Positions 11,216-26,125 of a stretch of DNA of 64,000 bases are shown piece after piece; position 1 is the first letter of the stretch; each line of letters starts with the position of its first letter. Under the pieces are notes generated by a model. That model ran no database searches and was not told the DNA's origin. It saw only the letters and a program-made list of their open reading frames with translations. The DNA comes from Petrolisthes cinctipes (Eukaryota > Arthropoda > Malacostraca > Decapoda > Porcellanidae): contig JAWQEG010000369.1 in NCBI GenBank assembly GCA_033782935.1, positions 563,501 through 627,500 on the forward strand. Direction: 5' to 3'. The position numbers and the translations under genes are program-made.

Positions 11216-12149
11216 TAAAAGATCGATTTTCAGTATGTTTTGGGCCTATATTTTGTAAATACTCTAAAACGGAGTAGGCATGTACAGTTTGCTTCTGGGA
11301 CCCCAAAATATCGAATTTTCGGGTGTTTTGAGGCTGAATTTGAGTTTTAAACGGGTACAGAGGATGCATGTACATATCGACTTTGGACACTTAAAATATC
11401 GATTTTTAGCATGTTTTGAGTCTATATTTTGAAAAAATTCTAGCACTGAGTAGGCATGTACAGATCGCTTCTGGGACCCAAAAATATCGAATTTTCGGGG
11501 GTTTTGAGGTTGAATTTGGGATATAAACGCGTACAGAAGATGTATGCACATATCGACTTTTGGGCACCTAAAAGATCGATTATCAGTATGTTTTGGGCGT
11601 GTATTTTGAAAATACTCTAACTATGAGTAGGCATGTACAGATAGCTTCTGGGACCCAAAAATATCGAATTTTAGTGTGTTTTCAGCCTGAATTTGAGATA
11701 TAAACGGGTACAGAAGATGCATTCACATATCGACTTTGGACACTTAAAATATCGATTTTTAGCATGTTTTGGGCCTGCATCTGAGTAGGCATGTAAAGAT
11801 CGCTTCTGGGACCCAAAAATATCAAATTTTCGGGTGTTTTGAGCCTGAATTTGAAATATACACGGGTACAGATATTGCATGCACGTATCGACTTTGGACA
11901 CTTAAAATATCGATTTTTAGCATGTTTTGAGCCTATATTTTGAAAAAATTCTAGCATTGAGTAGGCATGTACAGATCGCTTCTGGGACCCAAAATTATCG
12001 AGTTTCCGGGTGTTTTGAGGTTGAATTTGAGATATAAACGAGTGCAGATGATCGTGTTGAATTTGGGCACCTAAAATATCGATTTTCAGCATGTTTTGGG
12101 CCTGCATCTGAGTAGGCATGTACAGATCGCTTCTGGGACCCCAAAATAT
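11216..12149 (+). repeat. ~0.93 kb block, copy 2 of 3
   Basis: Matches 9847-10780 at a constant offset of 1369 bp, including the 158-bp unit at 11745 and the 169-bp unit at 11903. Similarity breaks near 12148, inside half B. Confidence 0.82.
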
Positions 12150-14413
12150 CGAATTTTCAGGTGTTTTGAGGTTGAATTTGGGAAATAAACGGGTACAGAA
12201 GACGCATGCACATATTGACTTTTGGGCACCTAAAAGATCGATTTTTAGCATGTTTTTGGCCTATATTTTGAAAATATTCTAACACGGAGTAGGCATGTAC
12301 AGTTCGCTTCTGGGACCCCAAAATATCGAATTTTCGGGTGTTTTGGGCCTGAATTTGAGATATCGACTTAAGGCTCCTAAAATATCGATTTTTTGCATGT
12401 TTTGGGCCTATATTTTGATAATATTCTAGCAGTAAGTAGGCATGTACAGATCACTTCTGGAAACCACAAAATATCAAATTTTCGGGTGTTTTGAGCCTGA
12501 ATTTGAGATATAAACGGGTACAGATGATGCATGCACTTATCGAATTTGGACACTTAAAATATCGATTTTTAGCATGTTTTGAGCCTATATTTTGAAAACA
12601 TTCTAGCACTGAGTAGGCATGTACAGATCGCTTCTGGGACCCCAAAATATCGAATTTTCGGGTGTTTTGAGCCTGAATTTGAGATATAAACGGGTACAGA
12701 AGATGCAAGCACATATTGACTTTGGACACTTAAAATATAGATTTTTAGCATGTTTTGGGCCTGCATCTGAGTAAGCATGTACATATCGCTTCTGGGACCC
12801 CAAAAAATCGAATTTTCGGGTGTTTTGAGCCTTAATTTGAGATATAAACGGGTACAGATGATGCTTGCACATATCGACTTTGGACACTTAAAATATCGAT
12901 TTTTAGCATGTTTTGAGCCTATATTTTGAAAAAATTCTAGAACTGAGTAGGCATGTACAGATCGCTTCTGGGACCCAAAAATATCGATTTTTCGGGTGTT
13001 TTGAGGTTGAATTTGGGATATAAACGGGTACAGAAGATACATGCACATTTCGACTTTTGGGCACCTAAAAGATTGATTATCAGTATGTTTTGGGCCTGTA
13101 TTTTGAAAATACTCTAACACGGAGTAGGCATGTACAGTTCGCTTCTGGGACCCCAAAATATCGAATTTTCGGGTGTTTTGGGCCTGAATTTGAGATATCG
13201 ACTTTGGGCTCCTAAAATAAAGATTTTTTGCATGTTTTGGGCCTATATTTTGAAAATATTCTAGCAGTAAGTATGCATGTACAGATCACTTCTGGAAACC
13301 ACAAAATATCAAATTTTCGGGTGTTTTGAGCCTGAATTTGAGATATAAACGGGTACAGATGATGCATGCACTTATCGAATTTGGACACTTAAAATATCGA
13401 TTTTTAGCATGTTTTGAGCCTATATTTTGAAAAAATTCTAGAACTGAGTAGGCATGTACAGATCGCTTCTGGGACCCAAAAATATCGATTTTTCGGGTGT
13501 TTTGAGGTTGAATTTGGGATATAAACGGGTACAGAAGATACATGCACATTTCGACTTTTGGGCACCTAAAAGATTGATTATCATTATGTTTTGGGCCTGT
13601 ATTTTGAAAATACTCTAACTAGGAGTAGGCATGTACAGATTGCTTCTGAGACCCAAAAATAACGAATTTTCGGGTGTTTTTGAGCCTGAATTTGAGATAA
13701 AAACAGGTACAGAAGATGCATGCACATATCGACTTTGGACACTTAATATATCGATTTTTAGCATGTTTTTGGCGTGAATCTGAGTAGGCATGTACAGATC
13801 GCTTCTGGGTCGCAAAAATATCGAATTTTCGGGTGTTTGGAGCCTGAATTTGAGATATAAACGGGTACTGAAGATGCATGCACATATCGACTTTGGACAC
13901 TTAAAATATCGATTTTTAGCATGTTTTGGGCCTGCATCTGAGTAGGCATGTAAAGATCGCTTCTGGGACCCCAAAATATCAAATTTTCGGGTGTTTTGAG
14001 ACTGAATTTGAAATATACACGGGTACAGATAATGCATGCACATATCGAGTTTGGACACTTAAAATATCGATTTTTAGCATGTTTTGAGCCTATATTTTGA
14101 ACAAATTCTAGCATTGAGTAGGTATGTACAGATCGCTTCTGGGACCCAAAAATATCGAATTTTCGGGTGTTTTGAGGTTGAATTTGGGATATAAACGGGT
14201 ACAGAAGATGCATGCATATATCGACTTTTGGGCACCTAAAAGATCGATTTTCAGGATGTTATGGGCCTGTATTTTGAAAATACTCTAACACGGAGTAGGA
14301 ATGTACAGTTCGCTTCTAGGACCCCAAAATATCGAATTTTCGGGTGTTTTGAGCCTGAATTTGAGATATAAACGGGTACAGAAGATGCATGCACATATCG
14401 ACTTTTGGGCACC

Positions 14414-15349
14414 TAAAAGATCGATTTTCAGTATGTTTTGGACCTATATTTTGAAAATACTCTAACACGGAGTAGGCATGTACAGTTTGCTTCTGGGACC
14501 CCAAAATATCGAATTTTCGGGTGTTTTGAGACTGAATTTGAGATATAAACGGGTACAGAGGATGCATGTACATATCGACTTTGGACACTTAAAATATCGA
14601 TTTTTAGCATGTTTTGAGCCTATATTTTGAAAAAATTCTAGCACTGAGTAGGCATGTACAGATCGCTTCTGGGACCCAAAAATATCGAATTTTCGGGGGT
14701 TTTGAGGTTGAATTTGGGATATAAACGCGTACAGAAGATGCAAGCACATATCGACTTTTGGGCACCTAAAAGATCGATTATCATTATGTTTTGGGCGTGT
14801 ATTTTGAAAATACTCTAACTATGAGTAGGCATGTACAGATCGCTTCTTGGACCCAAATATATCGTATTTTCGGGTGTTTTCAGCCTGAATTTGAGATATA
14901 AGCGGGTACAGAAGATGCATTCACATATCGACTTTGGACACTTAAAATATCGATTTTTAGCATGTTTTGGGCCTGCATCTGAGTAGGCATGTAAAGATCG
15001 CTTCTGGGACCCCAAAATATCAAATTTTCGGGTGTTTTGAGCCTGAATTTGAAATATACACGGGTACAGATATTGCATGCACGTATCGACTTTGGACACT
15101 TAAAATATCGATTTTTAGCATGTTTTAAGCCTATATTTTGAAAAAAATTCTAGCATTGAGTAGGCATGTACAGATCGCTTCTGGGACCCAAAATTATCGA
15201 GTTTCCGGATGTTTTGAGGTTGAATTTGAGATATAAACGAGTGCAGAAGATCGTGTTGAATTTGGGCACCTAAAATATCGATTTTCAGCATGTTTTGTGC
15301 CTGCATCTGAGTAGGCATATACAGATCGCTTCTGGGACCCCAAAATATC
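14414..15349 (+). repeat. ~0.93 kb block, copy 3 of 3
   Basis: Matches 9847-10780 at offset 4567 bp (one extra base after 15101). The third copy shows that this block was moved or amplified as a unit. Confidence 0.82.
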
Positions 15350-17629
15350 AAATTTTCGGGTGTTTTGAGCCTGAATTTGAGATATAAACGGGTACAGAAA
15401 ATGCATGCACATTACGACTTTTGGGCACCAAAAAGATCGATTTTCAGTATGTTTTGGGCTTGTATTTAAAAAAATACTCTAACACGGAGTAGGCATGAAC
15501 AGTTTGCTTCTGGGACCCCAAAATATCGAATTTTCGGGTGTTTTGAGCCTGAATTTGAGATATAAACGGGTACAGATGATGCATGCACATATCGACTTTG
15601 GACACTTAAAATATCGATTTTTAGCATGTTTTGAGCCTATATTATGAAAAAATTCTAGCACTGAGTAGGCATGTACAGATCGCTTCTGGGACCCCAAAAT
15701 ATCGAATTTTCAGGTGTTTTGAGGTTGAATTTGGGATATAAACGGGTACAGAAGACGCATGCACATATTGACTTTTGGGCACCTAAAAGATCGATTTTTA
15801 GCATGTTTTTGGCCTATATTTTGAAAATATTCTAACACGGATTAGGCATGTACAGTTTGCTTCTGGGACCCCAAAATATCGAATTTTCGGGTGTTTTGGG
15901 CCTGAATTTGAGATATCGACTTTGGGCTCCTAAAATATCGATTTTTTGCATGTTTTGGGCCTATATTTTGAAAATATTCTAGCAGTAAGTAGGCATGTAG
16001 AGATCACTTCTGGAAACCACAAAATATCAAATTTTCGGGTGTTTTGAGCCTGAATTTGAGATATAAACGGGTACAGATGATGCATGCACTTATCGAATTT
16101 GGACACTTAAAATATCGATTTTTAGCATGTTTTGAGCCTATATTTTGAAAACATTCTAGCACTGAGTAGGCATGTACAGATCACTTCTGGGACCCAAAAA
16201 TATCGATTTTTCGGGTGTTTTGAGGTTGAATTTGGGATATAAACGGGTACAGAAGATACATGCACATTTCGACTTTTGGGCACCTAAAAGATTGATTATT
16301 AGTATGTTTTGGGCCTGTATTTTGAAAATACTCTAACTAGGAGTAGGCATGTACAGATCGCTTCTGAGACCCAAAAATAACGAATTTTCGGGTGTTTTGA
16401 GCCTGAATTTGAGATAAAAACAGTTACAGAAGATGCATGCACATATCGACTTTGGACACTTAATATATCGATTTTTAGCATGTTTTTGGCGTGCATCTGA
16501 GTAGGCATGTACAGACCGCTTCTGGGTCGCAAAAATATCGAATTTTCGGGTGTTTGGAGCCTGAATTTGAGATATACACGGGTACAGAAGATACATGCAC
16601 ATATCGACTTTTGGGCACCTAAAAGATCGATTTTCAGTATGTTTTGGGCCTGTATTTTGAAAATACTCTAACACGGAGTAGGAATGTACAGTTCGCTTCT
16701 GGGACCCCAAAATATCGAATTTTCTGGTGTTATGAGCCAGAATTTGAGATATACACGGGTACAGATGATGCATGCACATATCGACTTTGGACACTTAAAA
16801 TATCGATTTTTAGCATGTTTTCAGCCAATATTTTGAAAAAATTCTAGCACTGAGTAGGCATGTACAGATCGCTTCTGGGACCCAAAAATATAGAGTTTTC
16901 GGGGGTTTGGAGCCTGAATTTGAGATATAAACGGGTACTGAAGATGCATGCACATATCGACTTTGGACACTTAAAATATCGATTTTTAGCATGTTTTGGG
17001 CCTGCATCTGAGTAGGCATGTAAAGATCGCTTCTGGGACCCCAAAATATCAAATTTTCGGGTGTTTTGAGACTGTATTTGAAATATACACGGGTTCAGAT
17101 AATGCATGCACATATCGAGTTTGGACACTTAAAATATCGATTTTTAGCATGTTTGGAGCCTATATTTTGAACAAATTCTAGCATTGAGTAGGTATGTACA
17201 GATTGCTTCTGGGACCCAAAAATATCAAATTTTCGGGGGTTTTGAGGTTGAATTTGGGATATAAACGGGTACAGAAGATGCATGCATATATCGACTTTTG
17301 GGCACCTAAAAGATCGATTTTCAGGATGTTATGGGCCTGTATTTAGAAAATACTCTAACACGGAGTAGGAATGTACAGTTCGCTTCTGGGACCCCAAAAT
17401 ATCGAATTTTTGGGTGTTTGGAGCCTGAATTTGAGATATCGACTTTGGGCACCTAAAATATCGTTTTTTAGCATGTTTTGGGACTATATTTTGAAAATAT
17501 TCTAGCACTGAGTAGGCATGTACCGATCGCTTCTGGGACCCTAAAATATCGAATTTTCCGGTGTTTTGAGCCTGAATTTGAGATATAAACGGGTACAGAA
17601 GATACATGCACATATCGACTTTGGACACT

Positions 17630-20600
17630 TAAAATATCGATTTTTAGTATGTTTTGAGCCTATATTTTGAAAACATTCTAGCACTGACTAGACATGTACA
17701 GATCGCTTCTGGGACCCAAAATAATCGAATTTTCGGGTGTTTTGAGTTTGAATTTGAGATATAAACGAGTGCAAAAGATGCATACACATGTTAACTTTGG
17801 ACACCTAAAAATATCGATTTTCAGCATGTTTTGGGCCTGCATCTGAGTAGGCATGTACAGATCGCTTCTGGGACCCCAAAATATCGAATTTTCGGGTGTT
17901 TTGGGCGTGAAATTGAGATATCGACTTTGGGCACCTAAAATATCGATTTTTAGCATGTTTTGGGCCAATATTTTGAAAATATTCTAGCACTAAGTAGGCA
18001 TGTACAGATCACTTCTGGGACCCCAAAATATCGAATTTTCGGGTGTTTTGAGCCTGATTTTGAGATATAAACGGGTACTGAAGATGCATGCACATATCGA
18101 CTTTTGGGCACCTAAAATATCGATTTTGAGCATGTTTTGAGTCTGTATCTTGAAAATGTTTTAGCACTGAGTAGGCATGTACAGATCGCTTCTGGGACCC
18201 AAAAATATCGAATTTTCGGGTGTTTTGAGGTTGAATTTGGGATATATACGGGTACAGAAGATGAATGCACATATCGACTTTTGGGCACCTAAAACATCGA
18301 TTTTCAGTATGTTTTGGGCCTGTATTTTGAAAATACTTTAACAAGAAGTAGGCATGTACAGTTCGCTTCTGGGACCCCAAAATATCGAATTTTCGGGTGT
18401 TTTGGGCCTGAATTTGAGATATCGACTTTGGGCACCTAAAATATCGATATTTAGCATGTTTTTGGCGTATATTTTGAAAATATTCTAGCACTAAGTAGGC
18501 ATGTACAGATCACTTCTGGGACCCCAAAATATCGAATTTTCGGGTGTTTTGAGGTGGAATTTGGAATATAAAAAGGTGCAGAAGATGCATGCACATATTG
18601 ACTTTGGTCACCTAAAATATCGATTTTCAGCTTGTTTTGGGCCTGTATTTTGAAAATACTCTAACACGGAGTAGGCAAGTACAGATCGCTTCTGGGACCC
18701 AAAAATATCGAATTTTCGAGTGTTTTGAGCCTGAATTTGGGATATAAACGGGTACAGAAGATGCATCCACATATCGACTTTTGGGCACCTAAAAGATCGA
18801 TTTTCAGTATGTTTTGGGCCTGTATTTTGAAAATATTCTAACACGGAGTAGGCATGTACAGTTCGCTTCTGGGACCCCAAAATATCGAATTTTCGGGTGT
18901 TTGGAGCCTGAATTTGAGATATCGACTTTGGGCACCTAAAATATCGATTTTTAACATGTTTTGGGCCTATATTTTGAAAATATTTTAGCACGAAGTAGGC
19001 ATGGGACCCCAAAATATCGAATTTTCGGGTGTTTTGAGCCAGAATTTGAGATATAAACGGGTACAGATGATGCATGCACATATCGACTTTGGACACTTAA
19101 AATATCGATTTTTAGCATGTTTTGAGCCTATATTTAGAAAAAATTCTAGCACTGACTAGACATGTACAGATCGCTTGTGGGACCCAAAATTATCGAATTT
19201 TCGGGTGTTTTGAGGTTGAATTTGAGATATAAACGAGTGCAGAAGATGCATACACATGTTGACTTTGGGCACCTAAAATATCGATTTTCAGCATGTTTTG
19301 GGCCTGCATCTGAGTAGGCATGTACAGATCGCTTCTGGGACCCCAAAATATCGAATTCTCGGGTGTTTTGGGACTGAATTTGAGATATCGTCTTTGGGCA
19401 CCTAAAATATCGATTTTTAGCATGTTTTGGGCCTATATTTTGAAAATATTCTAGCAATAAGTAGGCATGTACCGATCATTTCTAGGACCCCAGAATATCG
19501 AATTTTCGGGTGTTTTGAGCGTGAATTTGAGATATAAACGGGTACAGATGATGCATGCACATATCGACTTTTAACAATTAAAATATTGATTTTTAGCATG
19601 TTTTGTGCCTGTATTTTGAAAATACTCTAACAAGGAGTAGGCATGTACAGTTCGCTTCTGAGACCCCAAAATATCGAATTTTTGGGTATTTTGGGCTTGA
19701 ATTTGAGATATCGACTTTGGGCACCTAAAATATCGATTTTTTGCATGTTTTGGGCCTATATTTTTAAAAAAATTCTAGCACTAAGTAGGCATGTACAGAT
19801 CACTTCTGGGACCCCAAAATATCGAATTTTCGGGTGTTTTGAGCGTGAATTTGAGATATAAACGGGTACAAAAGATGCATCCACATATCGACTTTTGGGC
19901 ACCTAAAAGATCGATTTTCAGTATGTTTTGGGCTTGTATATTGAAAATACTCTAACACGGAGTAGGCATGTACAGATTGCTTCTGGGACCCCCAAATATC
20001 GAATTTTTGGGTGTTTTGGGCCTGAATTTGAGATATCGACTTTGGGCACCTAAAATATCGATTTTTAGCATGTTTTGGGCCTATATTTTGAAAATATTCT
20101 AGCACTGAGTAGGCATGTACAGATCGCTTCTGGGACCCCAAAATATCGAATTTTCGGGTGTTTTGAGCCTGAATTTGAGATATAAACGGGTACAGAAGAT
20201 GTATGCACATATCGACTTTTGGGCACCTAAAATATCGATTTTGAGCATTTTTTGGGTCTGTATCTTGAAAACAATTTAACTAGGAGTAGGGATGTACAGA
20301 TTGCTTCTAGGACCCAAAAAAAGCGAATTTTCGGGTGTTTTGAGCCTGAATTTGAGATATAAACGGGTACAGAAGATGCATGCACATATTGACTTTGGGC
20401 ACCTAAAATATCGATTTTTAGCATGTTTTGAGCCTATATTTTGAAAACATTCTAGCACTGACTAGACATGTACAGATCGCTTCTGGGACCCAAAATAATC
20501 GAATTTTCGGGTGTTTTGAGTTTGAATTTGAGATATAAACGAGTGCAGATGATGCATTCACATGTTAACTTTGGGCACCTAAAAATATCGATTTTCAGCA

Positions 20601-22220
20601 TGTTTTGGGCCTGCATCTGAGTAGGCATGTACAGATCGCTTCTGGGACCCCAAAATATCGAATTCTCGGGTGTTTTGGGCGTGAAATTGAAATATCGACT
20701 TTGGGCACCTAAAATATCGATTTTTAGCATGTTTTGGGCCAATATTTTGAAAATATTCTAGCACTAAGTAGGCATGTACAGATCACTTCTGGGACCCCAA
20801 AATATCGAATTTTCGGGTGTTTTGAGCCTGATTTTGAGATATAAACGGGTACTGAAGATGCATGCACATATCGACTTTTGGGCACCTAAAATATCGATTT
20901 TGAGCATGTTTTGAGTCTGTATCTTGAAAAAGTTCTAGCACTGAGTAGGCATGTACAGATCGCTTCTGGGACCCCAAAATATCGAATTTTCGGGTGTTTT
21001 GAGGTTGAATTTGGGATATATACGGGTACAGAAGATGAATGCACATATCGACTTTTGGGCACCTAAAACATCGATTTTCAGTATGTTTTGGGTCTGTATT
21101 TTGAAAATACTTTAACAAGAAGTAGGCATGTACAGTTCGCTTCTTTGACCCCAAAATATCGAATTTTCGGGTGTTTTGGGCCTGAATTTGAGATATCGAC
21201 TTTGGGCACCTAAAATATCGATATTTAGCATGTTTTTGGCCTATATTTTCAAAATATTCTAGCACTAAGTAGGCATGTACAGATTACTTCTGGGACCCCA
21301 AAATATCGAATTTTCGGGTGTTTTGAGCCTGAATTTGAGATATAAACGGGTACAGATGATGTACGCACATATCGACTTTGGACATTTAAAATATTGATTT
21401 TTAGCATGTTTTGAGCCTATATTTTGAAAAAATTCTAACTAGGAGTAGGCATTTACAGATCGCTTCTGGGACCCAAAAATATCGAATTTTCGGGTGTTTT
21501 GAGCCTGAATTTGAGATATAAACGGGTACAGAAGATGCATGCACATATCGACTTTGAAAACTTAAAATATCGATTTTTAGCATGTTTTGAGCCTATATTT
21601 TGGAAACATTCTAGCACTGACTAGACATCTACAGATCGCTTCTGGGACCCAAAATTATCGAATTTTCGGGTGTTTTGAGGTTGAATTTGAGATATATACG
21701 AATGCAGAAGATGCATACACATGTTGAATTTGGGCACCTAAAATATCGATTTTCTGCATGTTTTGGGCCTGCATCTTAGTAGGCATGTACAGATCGCTTC
21801 TGGGACCCCAAAATGTCGAATTTTCGGGTGTTTGGAGCCTGAATTTGAGATATAAACGCGTACAGAAGATGCATGCACATATCGACTTTTGGGCACCTAA
21901 AAGATCGATTTTCAGTATGTTTTGGGCCTGTATTTTGAAAATACTCTAACACGGAGTAGGCATGTACAGTTCGCTTCTGGGACCCCAAAATATAGAATTT
22001 TCGGGTGTTTTGGGCCTGAATTCGAGATATCGACTTTGGGCACCTAAAATATCGATTTTTTGCTTGTTTTGGGCCTATTTTTTGAAAATATTCTAGCACT
22101 AAGTAGGCATGTACAGATCACTTCTGGGACCAAAAGATATCGAATTTTCGGGTGTTTTGAGCCTGAATTTGAGATATAAACGGGTACAGATGATGCATAC
22201 ACATATTGACTTTGGTCACC
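17630..22220 (+). repeat. Central higher-order region, first copy (4591 bp)
   Basis: Contains two copies of a ~915-bp block (17630-18545 and 20404-21319, offset 2774). 17630-19903 matches 22221-24359 at offsets of 4591, then 4444 and 4458 bp. One monomer at 18937-19097 is only 161 bp because 15 bp after GGCATG are missing; the sister copy is intact. Confidence 0.82.
20580..20709 (+). repeat. Doubly shortened monomer, 130 bp
   Basis: This unit combines the half-A junction GCCTGCATCTGAGTAGG with the half-B junction that skips 29 bp. Sister units lie at 17806-17935 (130 bp), and 129-bp versions at 19274-19402, 23732-23860, 25018-25146 and 27184-27312. Recombination between a 159-bp and a 147-bp monomer would create this class in one step. 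Confidence 0.88.
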
Positions 22221-25200
22221 TAAAATATCGATTTTTTGCATGTTTTAACCCTATATTTTGAAAACATTCTAGCACTGAGTAGGCATGTACAGATCGCTTC
22301 TGGGACCCAAAATAATCGAATTTTCGGGTGTTTTGAGTTTGAATTTGAGATATAAACGAGTGCAGAAGATGCATACACATGTTAACTTTGGGCACCTAAA
22401 AATATCGATTTTCAGCATGTTTTGGGCCTGCATCTGAGTAGGCATGTACAGATCGCTTCTGGGACCCCAAAATATCGAATTTTCGGGTGTTTTGAGCCTG
22501 ATATTGAGATATAAACGGGTACTGAAGATGCATGCACATATCGACTTTTGGGCACCTAAAATATCGATTTTAAGCATGTTTTGAGTCTGTATCTTGAAAA
22601 AGTTCTAGCACTGAGTAGGCATGTACAGATCGCTTCTGGGACCCAAAAATATCGAATTTTCGGGTGTTTTGAGGTTGAATTGGGATATATACGGGTACAG
22701 AAGATGAATGAACTTTTCGACTTTTGGGCACCTAAAACATCGATTTTCAGTATGTTTTCGGCCTGTATTTTGAAAATACTTTAACAAGAAGTAGGCATAT
22801 ACAGTTCGCTTCTGGGACCCCAAAATATCGAATTTTCGGGTGTTTTGGGCCTGAATTTGAGTTATCGACTTTGGGCACCTAAAATATCGATATTTAGCAT
22901 GTTTTTGGCCTATATTTTGAAAATATTCTAGCACTAAGTAGGCATGTACAGATCACTTCTGGGACCCCAAAATATCGAATTTTCGGGTGTTTTGAGGTGG
23001 AATTTAGTATATATAACGGTGCAGAAGATGCATGCACATATTGACTTTGGTCACCTAAAATATCGATTTTCAGCTTGTTTTGGGCCTGTATTTTGAAAAT
23101 ACTCTAACACGGAGTAGGCAAGTACAGATCGCTTCTGGGACCCAAAAATATAGAATTTTCGAGTGTTTTGAGCCTGATTTTGGGATATAAACGGGTACAG
23201 AAGATGCATCCACATATCGACTTTTGGGCACCTAAAAGATTGATTTTCAGTATGTTTTGGGCCTGTATTTTGAAAATACTCTAACACGGAGTAGGCATGT
23301 ACAGTTCGCTTCTGGGACCCCAAAATATCGAATTTTTGGGTGTTTTGGGCCTGAATTTGAGATATCGACTTTGGGCACCTAAAATATCGATTTTTAGCAT
23401 GTTTTGGGCCTATATTTTGAAAATATTCTAGCACTAAGTAGGCATGTACAGATCATTTCTGGGACCCAAAAATATCGAATTTTCTGTTTTTTTTAGCCTG
23501 AATTTGAGATATAAACGGGTACAGATGATGCATGCACATATCGACTTTGGACACTTAAAATATCGATTTTTAGCATGTTTTGAGCCTATATTTTGAAAAA
23601 ATTCTAGCACTGACTAGACATGTACAGATCGCTTCTGGGACCCAAAATTATCGAATTTTCGGGTGTTTTGAGGTTGAATTTGAGATATAAACGATTGCAG
23701 AAGATGCATACAAATGTTGACTTTAGGCACCTAAAATATCGATTTTCAGCATGTTTTGGACCTGCATCTGAGTAGGCATGTACAGATCGCTTCTGGGACC
23801 CCAAAATATCGAATTTTCGGGTGTTTTGGGCCTGAATTTGAGATATCGTCTTTGGGCACCTAAAATTTCGATTTTTAGCATGTTTTGGGCCTATATTTTG
23901 AAAATATTCTAGCACTAAGTAGGCATGTACAGATCATTTCTAGGACCCCGGAATATCGAATTTTCGGGTGTTTTGAGCGTGAATTTGAGATATAAACGGG
24001 TACAGATGATGCATGCACATATCGAATTTTAACAATTAAAATATTGATTTTTAGCATGTTTTGGGCCTGTATTTTAAAAATACTCTAACACGGAGTAGGC
24101 ATGTACATTTCGCTTCTGGGACCCCAAAATATCGAATTTTCGGGTATTTTGGGCCTGAATTTGAGATATCGACTTTGGGCACCTAAAATATCGATTTTTT
24201 GCATGTTTTGGGCCTATATTTTGAAAATATTCTAGCACTAAGTAGGCATGTACAGATCACTTCTGGGACCCCAAAATATCGAATTTTCGGGTGTTTTGAG
24301 CCTGAATTTGAGATATAAACGGGTACAGAAGATGCATGCACATATCGACTTTGGAAACTTAAAATATCGATTTTTAGCATGTTTTGAGCCTATATTTTGG
24401 AAACATTCTAGCACTGACTAGACATGTACATATCGCATCTGGGACCCAAAATTATCGAATTTTCGGGTGTTTTGAGGTTCAATTTGAGATATAAACGAGT
24501 GCAGAAGATGCATACACATGTTGAATTTGGGCACCTAAAATATCAATTTTCTGCATGTTTTGGGCCTGCATCTGAGTAGGCATGTACAGATCGCTTCTGG
24601 GACCCCAAAATATCGATTTTTCGGGTGTTTGGAGCCTGAATTTGAGATATAAACGCGTACAGAAGATGCATGCACATATCGACTTTTAGGCACCTAAAAG
24701 ATCGATTTTCATTATGTTTTGGGACTGTATTTTGAAAATACTCTAACACGGAGTAGGCATGTACAGTTCGCTTCTGGGACCCCAAAATATCGAGTTTTCG
24801 GGTGTTTTGGGCCTGAATTCGAGATATCGACTTTGGGCACCTAAAATATCGATTTTTAGCATGTTTTGGGCCTATATTTTGAAAATATTCTAGCACTAAG
24901 TAGGCATGTACAGATCATTTCTAGGACCCCAGAATATCGAATTTTCGGGTGTTTTGAGCGTGAATTTGAGATATAAACGAGTGCAGAAGATGCATACACA
25001 TGTTGACTTTGGGCACCTAAAATATCGATTTTCAGCATGTTTTTGGCCTGCATCTGAGTAGGCATGTACAGATCGCTTCTGGAACCCCAAAATATCGAAT
25101 TATCGGGTGTTTTGGGTCTGAATTTGAGATATCGTCTTTGGGCACCTAAAATATCGATTTTTAGCATGTTTTGGGCCTATATGTTGAAAATATTCTAGCA

Positions 25201-26125
25201 CTAAGTAGGCATGTACAGATAATTTCTAGGACCCCAGAATATCGAATTTTCGGGTGTTTTGAGCGTGAATTTGAGATATAAACGGGTACAGATGATGCAT
25301 GCACATATCGACTTTTAACACTTAAAATATTGATTTTTAGCATGTTTTGTTCCTGTATTTTAAAAAAATACTCTAACACGGAGTAGGCATGTACAGTTCG
25401 CTTCTGGGACCCCAAAATATCGAATTTTCGGGTATTTTGGGCCTGATTTTGAGATATCGACTTTGGACATTTAAAATATCGATTTTTAGCATGTTTTGAG
25501 CCTATATTTTGAAAAAATTATAACTAGGAGTAGGCATGTACAGATCGCTTCTGGGACCCAAAAAAATCGAATTTTCGGGTGTTTTGAGCCTGAATTTGAG
25601 ATATAAACGGGTACAGAAGATGCATGCACATATCGACTTTGGAAACTTAAAATATCGATTTTTAGCATGTTTTGAGCCTATATTTTGGAAACATTCTAGC
25701 AATGACTAGACATGTACAGATCGCTTCTGGGACCCAAAATTATCGAATTTTCGGGTGTTTTGAGGTTGAATTTGAAATATAAACGAGTGCAGAAGATGCA
25801 TACACATGTTGAATTTGGGCACCTAAAATATCGATTTTCTGCATGTTTTGGGCCTGCATCTGAGTAGGCATGTACAGATCGCTCCTGGGACCCCAAAATG
25901 TCGAATTTTCGAGTGTTTGGAGCCTGAATTTGAGATATAAACGCGTACAGAAGATGCATGCACATATCGACTTTTGGGCACCTAAAAGATCGATTTTCAG
26001 TATGTTTTGGGCCTGTATTTTTAAAATAATCACGGAGTAGGCATGTACAGTTCGCCTCTGGGACCCCAAAATATCGAATTTTCGGGTGTTTTGGGCCTGA
26101 ATTCGATATATCGACTTTGGGCATC
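22221..26125 (+). repeat. Central higher-order region, second copy and trailing cassettes
   Basis: 22221-24359 repeats 17630-19903. The unit at 22397-22556 (160 bp) replaces a 130-bp plus 177-bp pair of the first copy and looks like a fusion. The rest includes three-monomer runs of about 176,159,147 bp at 24360-24841 and 25648-26125 (last unit 143 bp), matching 21563-22044. Confidence 0.8.

Larger units (their letters stand above)
9670..17629 (+). repeat. Mosaic satellite region with shuffled blocks
   Basis: Monomers of 158-160, 169-170, 147 and 176-178 bp without one simple period. Block matches seen at constant offsets: 9847-10780 with 11216-12149 and 14414-15349; 12231-12730 with 15784-16283; 13902-14413 with 16972-17400. 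Private markers include TGGAAACCACAAAATATC near 12457, 13292 and 16011, and GATCGTGTTGAATTTGGG near 10681, 12051 and 15250. No gene or foreign element is present. Confidence 0.8.
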
